From Streptomyces sp. NBC_00271 (GTDB taxonomy: Bacteria; Actinomycetota; Actinomycetes; Streptomycetales; Streptomycetaceae), in the NCBI RefSeq assembly GCF_036178845.1, contig NZ_CP108070.1:10292001-10356000 (forward strand): a stretch of 64,000 nucleotides of DNA, in the 5' to 3' direction. The translations under genes were made by a program, and so were the position numbers. Positions within the stretch are counted from its first letter, which is position 1; each line of letters opens with the position of its first letter. The notes beneath the pieces are model-generated. The model was not told where the DNA came from. It saw only the letters and a list, made by a program, of their open reading frames with translations, and made no database searches. Positions 44,498-53,644 of the stretch are shown here, piece after piece.

Positions 44498-45883
44498 TCA
44501 GCCCCAACTCTGCGAGTACTGCCGCCGGTAGCGGTTGCGATCCTGTTCCGTGCGGATGTACCGCGTGGCGACCAGCGCGATGATGCTGCCGGCGATGACC
44601 AGCAGGCCCGGACCGATGTTCTGCGGGTCCGTGAGACGGGTGAGGAGCGGCTCGGAGGCGCCCGACCCGACCGCCTGGACCGAGCCGGGCGCGGCGGATC
44701 CCGGTACGACGGCCGCGCCCTGCGAGGACGCGGGGGCGGGGGAGGACTGGGCGGTTGCTCCGCCCGCCGCGCCCTGGGCGGCCGCACCCGGTCCGGTCAG
44801 TTTCACCCCGAGCGCCGTGAGCGCCTTGGTGATCGGCTGGAAGAACGTCGTACCGCCCGCCGTGCAGTCTCCGTTGCCCCCCGAGGTCACGCCGAGCGCG
44901 ATGCCCTCCGAGAACAACGGACCGCCGCTGTCGCCCGGTTCGGCGCACACGTTGGTCTCCACCAGACCGGTCACGGTGCCCTCGGGGTAGTTGACCGTCG
45001 CGTTGAGCGCCTTCACCTCACCGTCGTGGAGTCCACTGGTGCTGCCGCTGCGGAAGACCCGCTGGCCGACCGTCGGATCGGCGGCGCCGATGATCTGGAC
45101 GCCCTTGCCGCCCCCGATCGACACGACGTTGTTCCCGGTGTCGTTCTGGCCGTTGTTGTACTGGATGAGGGAGAAGTCGCTGCCGGGGAACGCCGTGGTG
45201 ACCGTCTGCCCCAACTGCTTGGCGCCCTGGTTGTCCCCGAACCAGACGGACCCGGCCGGCCCGCAGTGCCCGGCCGTCAGGATGAACTCGTTGCGACCGT
45301 TGGTCACGTTGTAGCCCGCCGAACAGCGCCCGCCGGTCGAGAACATCGGCAGGGCGGCGTTGAGCCGTGTGGTGAACGTGCCCTCGGTCCGCTCCATGCG
45401 GACCGAACTGCCCATGCTCGCGGCGAGCTTCTTCATCCGGGACCAGTCGGAGGCGGACACGGTGCGGTCGGCCTGCACCACCACCTCGTTGTGGACGTAG
45501 TCCATGGCCCAGGCGGTGCCCGCGACGCGTGGCGCCGCCTTCAGCGCCTTCGTCACGGAATTGAGGTCCTCCATGCTGTGGCTCACGACCTTGGGTCGGG
45601 CGCCCGCCTTCTGCACCTCGGCCGCCGCGGCCGAGTCGGTCACCGCGACGACAGGGTGCCCGTCGGCAGCGATCCAACTGCCCGCCGTACGCGAGGTGCC
45701 GAGGGTCGACACCAGACCCGCGCCCTTGCCCGCGGCGGCCAGGGTGGCGCTCTGGGGAGCACGTGACGCGGCGGACGGCTCGCTCGCCATGGCGTGCGTC
45801 ACCATCAACCCTCCGCAGAGGACCCCGCCGACGGCAGCGAGTCGCGCCCCCCGTCGGACGATCCGTCGTCGTGCGTGCCTCAT
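44498..45883 (-). CDS. Secreted, membrane-anchored S1 serine protease with propeptide
   Basis: 461 residues. Signal peptide (about 1-33), an alpha-lytic-type propeptide (about 40-185), then a chymotrypsin-fold protease with His in LTAGHCG, Asp in GSDFSLIQY and Ser in EPGDSGGPLF, plus two disulfides. After the protease comes an Ala/Ser/Gly/Pro-rich linker (about 370-415) and a C-terminal membrane helix (GPGLLVIAGSIIALVA) with a basic tail, so it is tethered to the outer face of the membrane. Confidence 0.92.
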   Translation of the reverse strand: MRHARRRIVRRGARLAAVGGVLCGGLMVTHAMASEPSAASRAPQSATLAAAGKGAGLVSTLGTSRTAGSWIAADGHPVVAVTDSAAAAEVQKAGARPKVVSHSMEDLNSVTKALKAAPRVAGTAWAMDYVHNEVVVQADRTVSASDWSRMKKLAASMGSSVRMERTEGTFTTRLNAALPMFSTGGRCSAGYNVTNGRNEFILTAGHCGPAGSVWFGDNQGAKQLGQTVTTAFPGSDFSLIQYNNGQNDTGNNVVSIGGGKGVQIIGAADPTVGQRVFRSGSTSGLHDGEVKALNATVNYPEGTVTGLVETNVCAEPGDSGGPLFSEGIALGVTSGGNGDCTAGGTTFFQPITKALTALGVKLTGPGAAAQGAAGGATAQSSPAPASSQGAAVVPGSAAPGSVQAVGSGASEPLLTRLTDPQNIGPGLLVIAGSIIALVATRYIRTEQDRNRYRRQYSQSWG

Positions 45884-45998
45884 GCATGGGCTCCCGAAGC
45901 CGTACGGTGCGGCGTCGACGCCGCCGGGGCTGCGGTCGTGAGCCCTCCTTCCATACGTACGCCCGTGCCCTCGTGTTCACCCCCGGCCGTTCTCCGGT

Positions 45999-46829
45999 TC
46001 AGGGTTTGCGGCCCACCCCGCCGAACATGGCCACTTCCGCCGATTCGTCCCCGTCCGTCGGCTGCGGACGCCAGCGCGAACAGGAGACGACACCGGGCTC
46101 CAGGAGATCGAGACCGTCGAAGAACCGGGCGACCGCCTCCGGAGTGCGCTGGGTGATGCAGGGCGTGCCGTGCTGGTTCCAGTAGGAGACGGCGGCGTCC
46201 ACGTCAGACATCGCCGGGCTGGTGATCGTGTGCGAGAGGACCAGATGGCTCCCCGAGGGCAACCCCTCCAGCAGTCGGCGCACGATGTCGTACGCCTCCG
46301 CGTCGTCGTCGATGAAGATGACGACCCCGAGCAGCATCAGCCCGACCGGCTCGCTCAAGTCCAGGGTCCTCGCGGCGCGTTCGAGGATGGCGTCCACATT
46401 GCGGAGGTCCTCGTCGAGATGGTCGGTGCGGCCCTCGGGGGTGCTGGTGAGCAGGGCGCGGGCGTGCGCCAGGACCAGCGGGTCGTTGTCGACGTAGACG
46501 ATCCGGGCGTCCGGCGCGAGCCGCTGCGCCACCTCGTGCGTGTTGTCCGCGGTCGGCAGGCCGGTGCCGATGTCGAGGAACTGGCGTATTCCGCACGCGG
46601 TGACCAGATGGCGTACGGCGCGTCCCAGGAACAGCCGGTCCGCCCGCGCGTAGTCGCCGATGCCCGGGTGCAGTTGGCGGATCCGCTCCCCGGCCGCCCG
46701 GTCGACCTCGTAGTAGTCGCCGCCGCCGAGCCAGTAGTTCCAGATCCGGGCCGTGTGCGGGCGGGTCGTGATGATCCGGCTGAGCACCCCCTCGGCGGGG
46801 AGCTGCGAGGCGGCCGGGTTCTCGGGCAC
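45999..46829 (-). CDS. DUF574-family SAM-dependent methyltransferase
   Basis: 276 residues. Streptomyces-rich family with HTARIWNYWLGGGDYYEVDR at the start, SAM-binding FLDIGTGLPTADNTHEVAQ, and VYVDNDPLVLAHARALL with the acidic ribose-binding residue. AGGAG precedes GTG 46829. Natural substrates are unknown for most members. Confidence 0.88.
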   Translation of the reverse strand: MPENPAASQLPAEGVLSRIITTRPHTARIWNYWLGGGDYYEVDRAAGERIRQLHPGIGDYARADRLFLGRAVRHLVTACGIRQFLDIGTGLPTADNTHEVAQRLAPDARIVYVDNDPLVLAHARALLTSTPEGRTDHLDEDLRNVDAILERAARTLDLSEPVGLMLLGVVIFIDDDAEAYDIVRRLLEGLPSGSHLVLSHTITSPAMSDVDAAVSYWNQHGTPCITQRTPEAVARFFDGLDLLEPGVVSCSRWRPQPTDGDESAEVAMFGGVGRKP

Positions 46830-46966
46830 GGAATCAGCTCCTGGGCATTTCCTGCGATGACGTGTCGACCGGCAATGTAGGCGTCAACAAGCCAACGGGA
46901 AAGGGAAGTTGTCACTCTCCTGTCAGCCGTACCGGTGGCAACCCCGGGGCCTGCCATGATGGGCCC

Positions 46967-47728
46967 ATGCGCGTGCTGATGCCGGTACCCGACCGCGACT
47001 TCGACGTCACCGAAGTGGCCGTTCCCTGGCGGATCCTCACCGACGCGGGGCACGAGGTGGTGCTCGCCACCGAGCGCGCGGGCACCCGGCCGGCGGCGGA
47101 CCCACGGCTGCTGAGGGGGGTGCTCTTCGGACAACTGGGCGCCGCCGAGGAACCCCGGCGGTTCTACGAGCAGTTCACGAAGTCACCGGAGTTCACCTCC
47201 ACCGTCTCCTGGGCCGAGGTCGACATCGAGCAGTACGACGGCCTGTTGCTGCCCGGCGGACACGCACCCGGCATGCGGCAGTACCTCGGCTCGACGGCGC
47301 TTCACCAGCAGATCGCCCGCTTCTGGGCCCTCGGGCGGCCCGTCGGCGCGATCTGCCACGGCGTCCTGGTGCTCGCCCGCGCCCGCGACCTCACCACCGG
47401 CCGGAGCGTCCTGGCCGACCGGCGCACGACCTGCCTGCCCACATACATGGAACGCACGGCCTACTTCATCACCGCCTGGCGCCTCGGCCGCTACTACCGC
47501 ACCTACCCCGCGTACGTCGAGGACGAGGTCAGGGCGGCCCTCGCCGACCCGGGAAAGCAGTTCGTACGAGGCCCCCGCACCCTGACCCGGCGCGGCACCG
47601 CCACCGACGACACGGACGCGTTCGTCGTCGAGGACGGCCGCTATCTCTCGGCCCGCTGGCCGGGTGACGCCTACCTCTTCGCCCGCCGCTACCTCGCCCT
47701 CCTGAACGGCCCCGCGTCCGCGGCATGA
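46967..47728 (+). CDS. DJ-1/PfpI-superfamily protein
   Basis: 253 residues. The nucleophile elbow is AICHGVLVLA, with Cys followed by His as in DJ-1/PfpI and ThiJ-type proteins, and LLLPGGHAPGM before it. The C-terminal region is longer than in minimal DJ-1. Glyoxalase, deglycase or chaperone roles are possible. No strong ribosome site precedes ATG 46967; a CATGAT about 6 nt upstream could be a -10 for a leaderless message. Confidence 0.8.
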   Translation: MRVLMPVPDRDFDVTEVAVPWRILTDAGHEVVLATERAGTRPAADPRLLRGVLFGQLGAAEEPRRFYEQFTKSPEFTSTVSWAEVDIEQYDGLLLPGGHAPGMRQYLGSTALHQQIARFWALGRPVGAICHGVLVLARARDLTTGRSVLADRRTTCLPTYMERTAYFITAWRLGRYYRTYPAYVEDEVRAALADPGKQFVRGPRTLTRRGTATDDTDAFVVEDGRYLSARWPGDAYLFARRYLALLNGPASAA

Positions 47729-47743
47729 TCCGCCGGACGGGCC

Positions 47744-49090
47744 CTAACGGCTCAGGCGGGCGGCGACCTCCTCCGGCGTCAGGTACTTGTCGGTGTGCTC
47801 GAATTCCCGCAGGGTCCCCTTCCGGTCGGCGAGGAAGCCGGTGCGCACGAAGTCGTCGCCCGCGACCGCGTTGAGGAACCAGTTGGCGGCCGTACGGAAC
47901 CGTGCCGTGCCCGTGCGCAGCGCGTACAGGTGGTATCCACGGGCCACGACCTGTGCGGCCACGCCCTTGAGACCGATACCTAGCGGCTTGGACACCGCCT
48001 CGTGGCCGCCGAGGTCGACGACCAGGCCGAGGTCCTTGTGCTTGTACGGCGTCATGGGCAGTCCCTGCAGCAGCGCCGCCAGGTTCTTCGCCGCGTGCCG
48101 GCCCTGCCGGGCGGCGTGCTGGGCAGTCGGCGGACAGTAGGAACCGTCGGCCCTGGCCAGGTCGGGCACGGCGGCCGCGTCGCCCAGCGCGAACACCCCG
48201 TCCAGGCCCGGCACCTTGAAGTCCGGCTCGGTGAGGACCCGGCCGCGTACGGTCTCCGCGCCCAGCGAGTCGACCAGCGGACTCGCCGCGACACCGGCCG
48301 TCCACACCAGTGTCCGTGACGGCAGTACCCGGCCGTCCGTGAGGGTGATCTTGCCTTCCGTGACCGAGGCGACGGTCGTCTTGAGGGAGATCTCCAGTCC
48401 GCGCTCGCTCAGCAGGCGCAGCGCACTCGCCCCGAGCTTGTCACCGAGCTCCGGGAGCAGCTTGGGGGCGACGTCCACCAGGTGCCACTTGATGAGCCCG
48501 GGATCCAGGCGCGGGTGGTAGCGCTTCGACGCGGCGGTGGTCAGTCGCTGCAGACAGGCCGCGGTCTCGGCGCCCGCGTATCCGCCGCCGACCACGACGA
48601 ACTGCAGTCGTGCCGCCCGCTCGTCCTCGTCCGACGTGGCCGCGGCCAGGTCGAGTTGGGCGATCACATGGTCACGCAGATACACCGCCTGGGCGAGCGT
48701 CTTCATCCCGCGCGCCTCGTCGAGGAGACCGGGGATGTCGAAGGTGCGGGTCACGCTGCCGGGCGTGAGCAGCAAGTAGTCGTACGACAGATCGACGAGC
48801 TCCCCCGTGATCTTGCGTACGACGCACCTCTTGGACGCGGGATCCACGCCGATCACCCCGCCCGGCAGGAACGTCGTGCGGCGCAGGATCCGGCGCAGTG
48901 AGGGGGCCACGGACTGCGGGGTGACGACTCCGGCGGCGACGTGCGGCAGCAGTGGCAGATAGAGCTGGTAGTCGGTGGGGCTGACCAGGGTGATCCGGGC
49001 GTCACCCGGCTGAAGGGCGTGCTCGAGTCCGCGTGCGCACTCGACGCCGGCGAACCCGCCGCCGACGATCACGATGTTCGGTGCGTCCAT
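47744..49090 (-). CDS. ndh: Type II NADH dehydrogenase
   Basis: 448 residues, single-subunit NADH:quinone oxidoreductase. FAD site IVIVGGGFAGVECARGLE (about 6-23), NADH site FVVVGGGYAGAETAACLQ, and the quinone-site motif QHAARQGRHAAKNL. Membrane association is via the amphipathic C-terminus. ATG 49090 is chosen because AGAGAGG precedes it; an ATG 30 nt upstream lacks a ribosome site. A palindrome TGGCAC-N3-GTGCCA lies 68 nt upstream, identical in half-sites to the operators near the TetR gene at 56 kb. Confidence 0.9.
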   Translation of the reverse strand: MDAPNIVIVGGGFAGVECARGLEHALQPGDARITLVSPTDYQLYLPLLPHVAAGVVTPQSVAPSLRRILRRTTFLPGGVIGVDPASKRCVVRKITGELVDLSYDYLLLTPGSVTRTFDIPGLLDEARGMKTLAQAVYLRDHVIAQLDLAAATSDEDERAARLQFVVVGGGYAGAETAACLQRLTTAASKRYHPRLDPGLIKWHLVDVAPKLLPELGDKLGASALRLLSERGLEISLKTTVASVTEGKITLTDGRVLPSRTLVWTAGVAASPLVDSLGAETVRGRVLTEPDFKVPGLDGVFALGDAAAVPDLARADGSYCPPTAQHAARQGRHAAKNLAALLQGLPMTPYKHKDLGLVVDLGGHEAVSKPLGIGLKGVAAQVVARGYHLYALRTGTARFRTAANWFLNAVAGDDFVRTGFLADRKGTLREFEHTDKYLTPEEVAARLSR

Positions 49091-49157
49091 CCCAGCTACC
49101 TCTCTCCGTGTGTCAGACATCGTGGCCCGCCACCCGTCAGCCCAGGCTCACACGGGA

Positions 49158-49172
49158 TGGCACCAAGTGCCA
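49158..49172. promoter_or_regulatory. Operator-like palindrome TGGCAC-CAA-GTGCCA upstream of ndh
   Basis: A perfect inverted repeat. Half-sites and 3-nt spacing match those at 55517-55531, and nearly those at 56346-56360 beside a TetR gene. Confidence 0.6.
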
Positions 49173-49320
49173 CCCCGCGTCGGAGGGGAGGGCGGCGGCC
49201 GCGAGTTCTTCTACCGATCAGTAACTTCGTCTTCCCTTCTTGTACATCCTTAGGCACGATCATCTGTCCAGCGGCGATGGTCGAGGCACCTCGCCGCTCC
49301 GACATGAAAAGGGGACGAGC

Positions 49321-49959
49321 ATGACAGGACGCGGTGTGGGGCGCCGGATCGGCGCGGTCTCGGCGGTCGTGGCACTGGGCATCGGGGGGACGGTCACCGC
49401 TGCGGGGACCGCCGCCGCGGCTCCGGCCCAGACGGTGGTGAGCGCGACGGCGACGACGGCCGCGGTCGACTACGCCACCTGGCAGAGCGACGTCAAGGCG
49501 GTCATCGACCAAGCAAAGCCCTACGTCGAGCAGCGCACCGCGAACGCCGCCGGGCAGAAGCTGGCCCTCGTCTTCGACATCGACAACACCACGCTGGAGA
49601 CGGATTTCCACCCGTGGTACGAACTGCCGACCCCGGCGGTCAAGCCCTCGCTCGACCTCGCCCGCTACGCGCGCTCCCGCGGCGTCGACATCTTCTTCAT
49701 CAGCGCACGTCCGGGCATCATCTCCTCCCTGACGCAGTGGAACCTGACGACCGTCGGCTACCCGGTCTCCGGTCTCTACACGCGCGACCTGCCCGATCTG
49801 TTCGAAGAGGTCAGCGCCTACAAGACCAGCAAGCGCGCGGAGATCGAGTCGCGGGGCTACACGATCATCGCCAACGTCGGCAACAACGACTCCGACCTCG
49901 TCGGCGGTCACGCCGAGCGCACGTTCAAGCTGCCGGACTACAACGGCCAGCTGTCCTGA
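49321..49959 (+). CDS. Secreted HAD-type (class B-like) acid phosphatase
   Basis: 212 residues. Signal peptide (about 1-34), then HAD motif I VFDIDNTTLE (Asp86 nucleophile, Asp88), motif II FFISARP and motif IV NVGNNDSDLVGG. This is the plant vegetative-storage/acid-phosphatase type HAD found in Streptomyces. It would release phosphate outside the cell. AAGGGG precedes ATG 49321. Confidence 0.9.
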   Translation: MTGRGVGRRIGAVSAVVALGIGGTVTAAGTAAAAPAQTVVSATATTAAVDYATWQSDVKAVIDQAKPYVEQRTANAAGQKLALVFDIDNTTLETDFHPWYELPTPAVKPSLDLARYARSRGVDIFFISARPGIISSLTQWNLTTVGYPVSGLYTRDLPDLFEEVSAYKTSKRAEIESRGYTIIANVGNNDSDLVGGHAERTFKLPDYNGQLS

Positions 49960-49969
49960 ACGGGCGGCC

Positions 49970-49997
49970 TGGACTCCCAGCCGTGACTGCTTAGACT
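49970..49997 (+). promoter_or_regulatory. Candidate promoter TGGACT-N16-TAGACT, leaderless
   Basis: The -10 TAGACT (49992-49997) ends 6 nt before the ATG at 50004, which lacks a ribosome site, so transcription likely starts at the start codon. Confidence 0.5.
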
Positions 49998-50003
49998 CCC
50001 CGC

Positions 50004-50390
50004 ATGGACGAGACGAAACTGGACGCGCTCGCTTCAGGGAAGTTCCTGCTGATCACGAGCTACCGCAAAAACGGTACGGGGGTGGCGACGCCCGTGTGGG
50101 TGGTCCGGGACGGTGCGGCCCTCGGCGCCTGGACCAGTGCGGACTCCTGGAAGGTGAAGCGGATCCGCAACCGGGCCGACGTCCTGGTGGGTCCGTGCGA
50201 CGCGCGCGGCAAGCCGACCGGTGAGCAGGTCCCCGCCACGGCGGAGATTCTCGACCCGGCCGCCACCGCGCGCTACCGCCGACTGATCGCCGGCAAGTAC
50301 GGCATCCTCGGCCGTCTCACCCTCTTCGGCAGCCGTCTGCGGCGGGGCACGGACGGCACGGTCGGGATTCGCATCTCCCTGACCACGTGA
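50004..50390 (+). CDS. PPOX-class (F420- or FMN-dependent) small oxidoreductase
   Basis: 128 residues, split-barrel flavin-binding fold. Family strands: FLLITSYRKNGTGVATPVWVV, WTSADSWKVKRIRNRADVLVGPCDARG and TAEILDPAATARYRRLIAGKYG. Such proteins bind F420 or FMN and reduce varied substrates. Probably leaderless. A strong hairpin follows. Confidence 0.85.
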   Translation: MDETKLDALASGKFLLITSYRKNGTGVATPVWVVRDGAALGAWTSADSWKVKRIRNRADVLVGPCDARGKPTGEQVPATAEILDPAATARYRRLIAGKYGILGRLTLFGSRLRRGTDGTVGIRISLTT

Positions 50391-50394
50391 GGAG

Positions 50395-50430
50395 GGGGTG
50401 AGAGCCCGGCCACCGCCGGGCTCTCACCCC
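50395..50430. terminator. Perfect 16-bp hairpin terminator
   Basis: GGGGTGAGAGCCCGGC pairs with its exact complement at 50415-50430 across a 4-nt loop, between the PPOX gene and the convergent ECF41 operon. Confidence 0.85.
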
Positions 50431-50516
50431 TGGTCGTCGTCCCGAGGACGGGACAACTCACCTGTACGGGCGGGAAGTTCACGTAGAACTTCGGCCCCTC
50501 GTCCGAGGGCCGCTCC

Positions 50517-51449
50517 TCAGGGGGTTTCGTAGCCGGTCCAGGCATGGAGCTTGTCGGGGTTGACGACCATCCACACGTCGGTGACCAGACCCTCGTGGAT
50601 GTCCAGGGCGACGACGGCGATCGTGGTACCGGCGATGCGGACGCTGACGCCGGGGGTGCCGTTGACGTCCTCCTCGACGAGTTCGACCCCGGGTTCGTTC
50701 CGCATGAGGCCGAGGAAGAGGCGGGCGACCTTGTCCCGGCCGACGACCGGTCGCAAGGCGGCGCGGACCCTGCCGCCTCCGTCGCTGCGCGACTCGACGG
50801 CGGGGTCGAGGAGCGCGACGAGGGTGTCGAGGTCGCCGGTCTGACAGGCGTGGCGGAACGCGGTGACGATCTGCCGGTGCTCTTGTGCGGTGCTGCCGCC
50901 GGTACGTCGGTCGGCGATGCGTCGACGGGCGGAGGAGGCGAGCTGGCGGCAGGCGGCGGGGGTGCGGCCCACGGTGTCGGCAATCTCGGTGAACGGCATG
51001 CCGAAGATGTCGTGGAGGACGAAGGCCACGCGCTCCGCGGGAGTGAACGAGTCCAGGACCACCAGCATGCCCATGCTGACCGACTCGTCGAGGGTGATCC
51101 GGTCGGCCGGATCGGCCCCGCCCTCATCGCCCGTACTGGTCCATGTGGCACTGTGCCGGACGGGCTCGGGCAGCCACTCACCGGTGTAGTGCTCGCGGCG
51201 GACGCGGGCCGAGGTGAGGTGGTCGAGGCAGATCCGGGAGGCGACCCGCGTCAGCCAGGCCAACGGCGCGCCGATCGCCCGCTGTTCCTCCTCGGGCAGG
51301 CTGTACCAGCGGGCGTAGGTCTCCTGGACCACGTCCTCGGCGTCCTGCAGGGATCCGAGCATGCGGTAGCCGAGGTTGAGCAGACGGCGGCGTTCGGCCA
51401 TGAGCGTGCCGAGGGTGGGGTCCTCGGCGGGTCCCGGGGGTGTGGACAC
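50517..51449 (-). CDS. ECF41-group sigma factor with SnoaL-like C-terminal domain
   Basis: 310 residues. Sigma region 2 (LLNLGYRMLGSLQDAEDVVQETYARWYSL) and region 4 (FTPAERVAFVLHDIFGMPFTEIADTVGRTPAACRQLASSARRRI) are followed by an NTF2/SnoaL-like domain with the ECF41 markers DGGGR and NPDKL. In this group the fused domain both inhibits and aids the sigma factor, replacing a separate anti-sigma protein. It is last in a three-gene operon with an NAD-dependent epimerase-like protein, the typical ECF41 partner, and a membrane protein. GTG 51449 lies 7 nt after that gene. Confidence 0.93.
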   Translation of the reverse strand: MSTPPGPAEDPTLGTLMAERRRLLNLGYRMLGSLQDAEDVVQETYARWYSLPEEEQRAIGAPLAWLTRVASRICLDHLTSARVRREHYTGEWLPEPVRHSATWTSTGDEGGADPADRITLDESVSMGMLVVLDSFTPAERVAFVLHDIFGMPFTEIADTVGRTPAACRQLASSARRRIADRRTGGSTAQEHRQIVTAFRHACQTGDLDTLVALLDPAVESRSDGGGRVRAALRPVVGRDKVARLFLGLMRNEPGVELVEEDVNGTPGVSVRIAGTTIAVVALDIHEGLVTDVWMVVNPDKLHAWTGYETP

Positions 51450-51456
51450 GGGGCCG

Positions 51457-52281
51457 TCATCCTCCCTGATGGGCGTGGTGAGCGGTGTGGTGGGTGAGCC
51501 ATTCGTCGAAGGTCTGGCTGCCGCGGGGGCCGGGTCCGGTCGGGAGCAGGCCGTCGCCGGTCATGGCCGTGCCGGTGGCACCGGGCATTTTCACGGGCAG
51601 CAGCAGCCGGCGCTGGTGACGGGCCCGCAGCAGCCGGCCTGTCATGTCGACGACCTGTTCGACACGGGGTCCGGCGAGTTCGGGGGCCATGCCCCGCGCC
51701 GGGGCGGAGACGAGTCGTACGAGGTGATGGGCGACCTCACGGGCGGCGACGGGCTGGCTCCGCATCCGGGGTACCACCGCGAGGGGTCCCGGGACGCGGT
51801 CGAGGGTCTGCTGGGCGAACTCGTGGAACTGGGTGGCGCGCAGCACCGTCCACGGCGTCCGCCCGCTCTTGAGCACGTCTTCCTGGCGCAGTTTTCCCTG
51901 GTAGTAGCCGAGGCCGACCCGGTCGATCCCGACGATCGACAGCAGGACGTGGTGGCGAACCCCAGCCTGTTCACCGGCGTCCTGGAGGGTGTGGGCGACG
52001 CGGTCGAAGAACGCGATGGCTTTCTTGGCGCTCGTGGTCGTCACGTTGGTGACGTCGACGACCGCGTCCACGCCGGCCAGGGCCGCGTCGAGTCCGGTGC
52101 CGGTCACGAGGTCCACACCCGTGGAGCGGGCCACTACCACCGGGTGGTGCCCGGCCGCCGTGAGCTCCTCGACCACATGCCGTCCCACCAGTCCGGTTCC
52201 GCCTGCCACTGCCACCCGCATACCAGGCTCCTGCTTCGCGCTCACGCCGGCGGTGTCGCCGTTGTCGCCGTTGTGGGTCAT
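51457..52281 (-). CDS. NmrA/SDR-type NAD(P)-binding protein, ECF41 partner
   Basis: 274 residues, atypical extended SDR: MRVAVAGGTGLVGRHVVEEL (about 21-40) binds NAD(P), VDAVVDVTNVTTTSAKKA and LSIVGIDRVGLGYYQGKLRQE follow. ECF41 sigma factors are usually next to a carboxymuconolactone decarboxylase, oxidoreductase or epimerase (COE) gene and control it; this fits the epimerase type. ATG 52281 overlaps the previous stop (ATGA). Confidence 0.85.
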   Translation of the reverse strand: MTHNGDNGDTAGVSAKQEPGMRVAVAGGTGLVGRHVVEELTAAGHHPVVVARSTGVDLVTGTGLDAALAGVDAVVDVTNVTTTSAKKAIAFFDRVAHTLQDAGEQAGVRHHVLLSIVGIDRVGLGYYQGKLRQEDVLKSGRTPWTVLRATQFHEFAQQTLDRVPGPLAVVPRMRSQPVAAREVAHHLVRLVSAPARGMAPELAGPRVEQVVDMTGRLLRARHQRRLLLPVKMPGATGTAMTGDGLLPTGPGPRGSQTFDEWLTHHTAHHAHQGG

Positions 52282-52712
52282 CGTGTGCGGTCCTGTCGTG
52301 CGGGGAGGGCGGGGAGGGCGGGGAGCAGCAGCAGGGCCGCGAGCAGGATGAGTGCGGCGAGGAAGACTACGTTGAGGATCTGGTCGCGTGTGTTGTACAT
52401 GTCGAGATGCTGGACGTGGTAGCTGAAGTGCAGCACGTTGAAGAGCAACCACACGGCACCTGTTGTCTGGACCAGCCGGGTGTTGTGTACGGAGCGCAGG
52501 GCGATGACGGTCAGGACGGCCAGGGCCAGGAACATGGCTCCGGCGTCCTTGGTGAGGTGTTCGTTGTAGGGGCCCAGCTGGGGCAGCCAGCTCAGTCCGA
52601 GGCCGGGGAAGTTCGCGTACCAGCTCGTCGGGGAGCAGTAGGCCCAGATGCCTGTGTACAGCCCGGTCACGGCCAGGAGGCCGAGACTGGCGTACCTGAT
52701 TTTCGAGTTCAT
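52278..52712 (-). CDS. Four-helix membrane protein in the ECF41 operon
   Basis: 144 residues with four membrane helices (about 5-22, 52-72, 80-100, 112-135) and aromatic loop SPTSWYANFPGLGLSWLPQLGPYNEHLTKD. DoxX-like in size. It is first in the operon and its start lies immediately after an ECF41-like promoter, so it is a likely direct target of the sigma factor. AGAGG is close to ATG 52712. Confidence 0.82.
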   Translation of the reverse strand: MNSKIRYASLGLLAVTGLYTGIWAYCSPTSWYANFPGLGLSWLPQLGPYNEHLTKDAGAMFLALAVLTVIALRSVHNTRLVQTTGAVWLLFNVLHFSYHVQHLDMYNTRDQILNVVFLAALILLAALLLLPALPALPARQDRTR

Positions 52713-52720
52713 ACCTCTAT

Positions 52721-52747
52721 GACGAGACAGCCCCCTCGAATGTGAGG
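52721..52747 (-). promoter_or_regulatory. Candidate ECF41 promoter CCTCACA-N16-CGTC
   Basis: On the minus strand CCTCACA (52747-52741) and CGTC (52724-52721) are 16 nt apart. The ECF41 consensus I recall is TGTCACA then CGTC, so 5 of 7 and 4 of 4 bases match. The start point would fall just before ATG 52712. Confidence 0.6.
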
Positions 52748-52989
52748 CGGGTTGCCCCGACCGTGTGAGGCGGGCCGGCGGCGACCGCCCAGGCCATGGC
52801 CCGGCCGTACCGCGTTGAACAACCAAGCCGAGGCCATGACTTCATTCGGTGCTGTCAGGTCATGGACAAATCTTCAATCAAGCGTCTCCCGGTCCGGTCA
52901 AAGGGTCTACCCGCATAGACGCTCCCGATGCTGTCATGCGCACGACCGCCCGGAACTCCTGCCGGGCACCACATCGGGAGACCCCCACG

Positions 52990-53514
52990 ATGTCCCGCAT
53001 AACCCGCCCCCTCGTCACCTCTCTGTCCGCCCTCGCCCTCGCCGCCGCCGGGATGACCGTCGCCACCGGCAGCGCCCACGCCGCGACGTGCAGCCAGGCG
53101 TACCTTCCCCTGCCGGACCCCAGCTGCCAGCCCGGCGCCCTCAACCCGGACGTCTCCCAGTCCACCATCGACTCCACGATCTGTGTCTCCGGCTGGACCG
53201 CGACCGTACGGCCCTCCAGCTCGTACACCACCGCCCTCAAGAAGAAGCAGATCGTCGCGTACGGCTACACCGACACCAGCACCTCGGACTACGAGGAAGA
53301 CCACTTCGTGCCCCTGGAGCTCGGGGGTGCACCGAAGAGCGAGCTCAACCTCTGGCCCGAGCCGCAGTACGGCACCAAGACCGCGGCCAACAAGGACACC
53401 GTCGAGAACAAGCTCAAGAAGGCCGTCTGCGCGGGTACGGTCTCGCTCTCCGACGCCCAGGACGCCATCATCAACGACTGGACCACCGCCCTCTCCGACC
53501 TCGGCGTCAGCTGA
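52990..53514 (+). CDS. Secreted HNH-nuclease-like protein
   Basis: 174 residues. Signal peptide (about 1-34, AHAATC). The mature part contains EEDHFVPLELGGAPKSELNLWPEPQYG, the DHxxPLELGG...NLWPE form of the HNH/beta-beta-alpha-metal motif, in which Asp-His and Asn are the likely active-site residues. Two or more Cys pairs suggest disulfides. Nuclease activity is inferred only. GGGAG precedes ATG 52990. Confidence 0.72.
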   Translation: MSRITRPLVTSLSALALAAAGMTVATGSAHAATCSQAYLPLPDPSCQPGALNPDVSQSTIDSTICVSGWTATVRPSSSYTTALKKKQIVAYGYTDTSTSDYEEDHFVPLELGGAPKSELNLWPEPQYGTKTAANKDTVENKLKKAVCAGTVSLSDAQDAIINDWTTALSDLGVS

Positions 53515-53552
53515 CGCGCCACCCGTCGCGACGCGGCCGAACAACCTCGCCG

Positions 53553-53578
53553 GGCCCGATCCCTCCGCGGATCGGGCC
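53553..53578. terminator. Hairpin terminator after the HNH-like gene
   Basis: GGCCCGATCC and its exact complement with a 6-nt loop. Confidence 0.7.
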
Positions 53579-53644
53579 TGGCGTCCTTGTGTCCACCGAC
53601 CGGGCGGGGTGCGGAAGTCGACCGGATGTGTTCTGCGCGAAGCG

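Noticed and set aside
51141..51157. Another TGGCAC-like palindrome (TGGCACTGTGCC)
   Set aside because: It lies inside the ECF41 sigma coding sequence and its spacing differs from the three operator sites.
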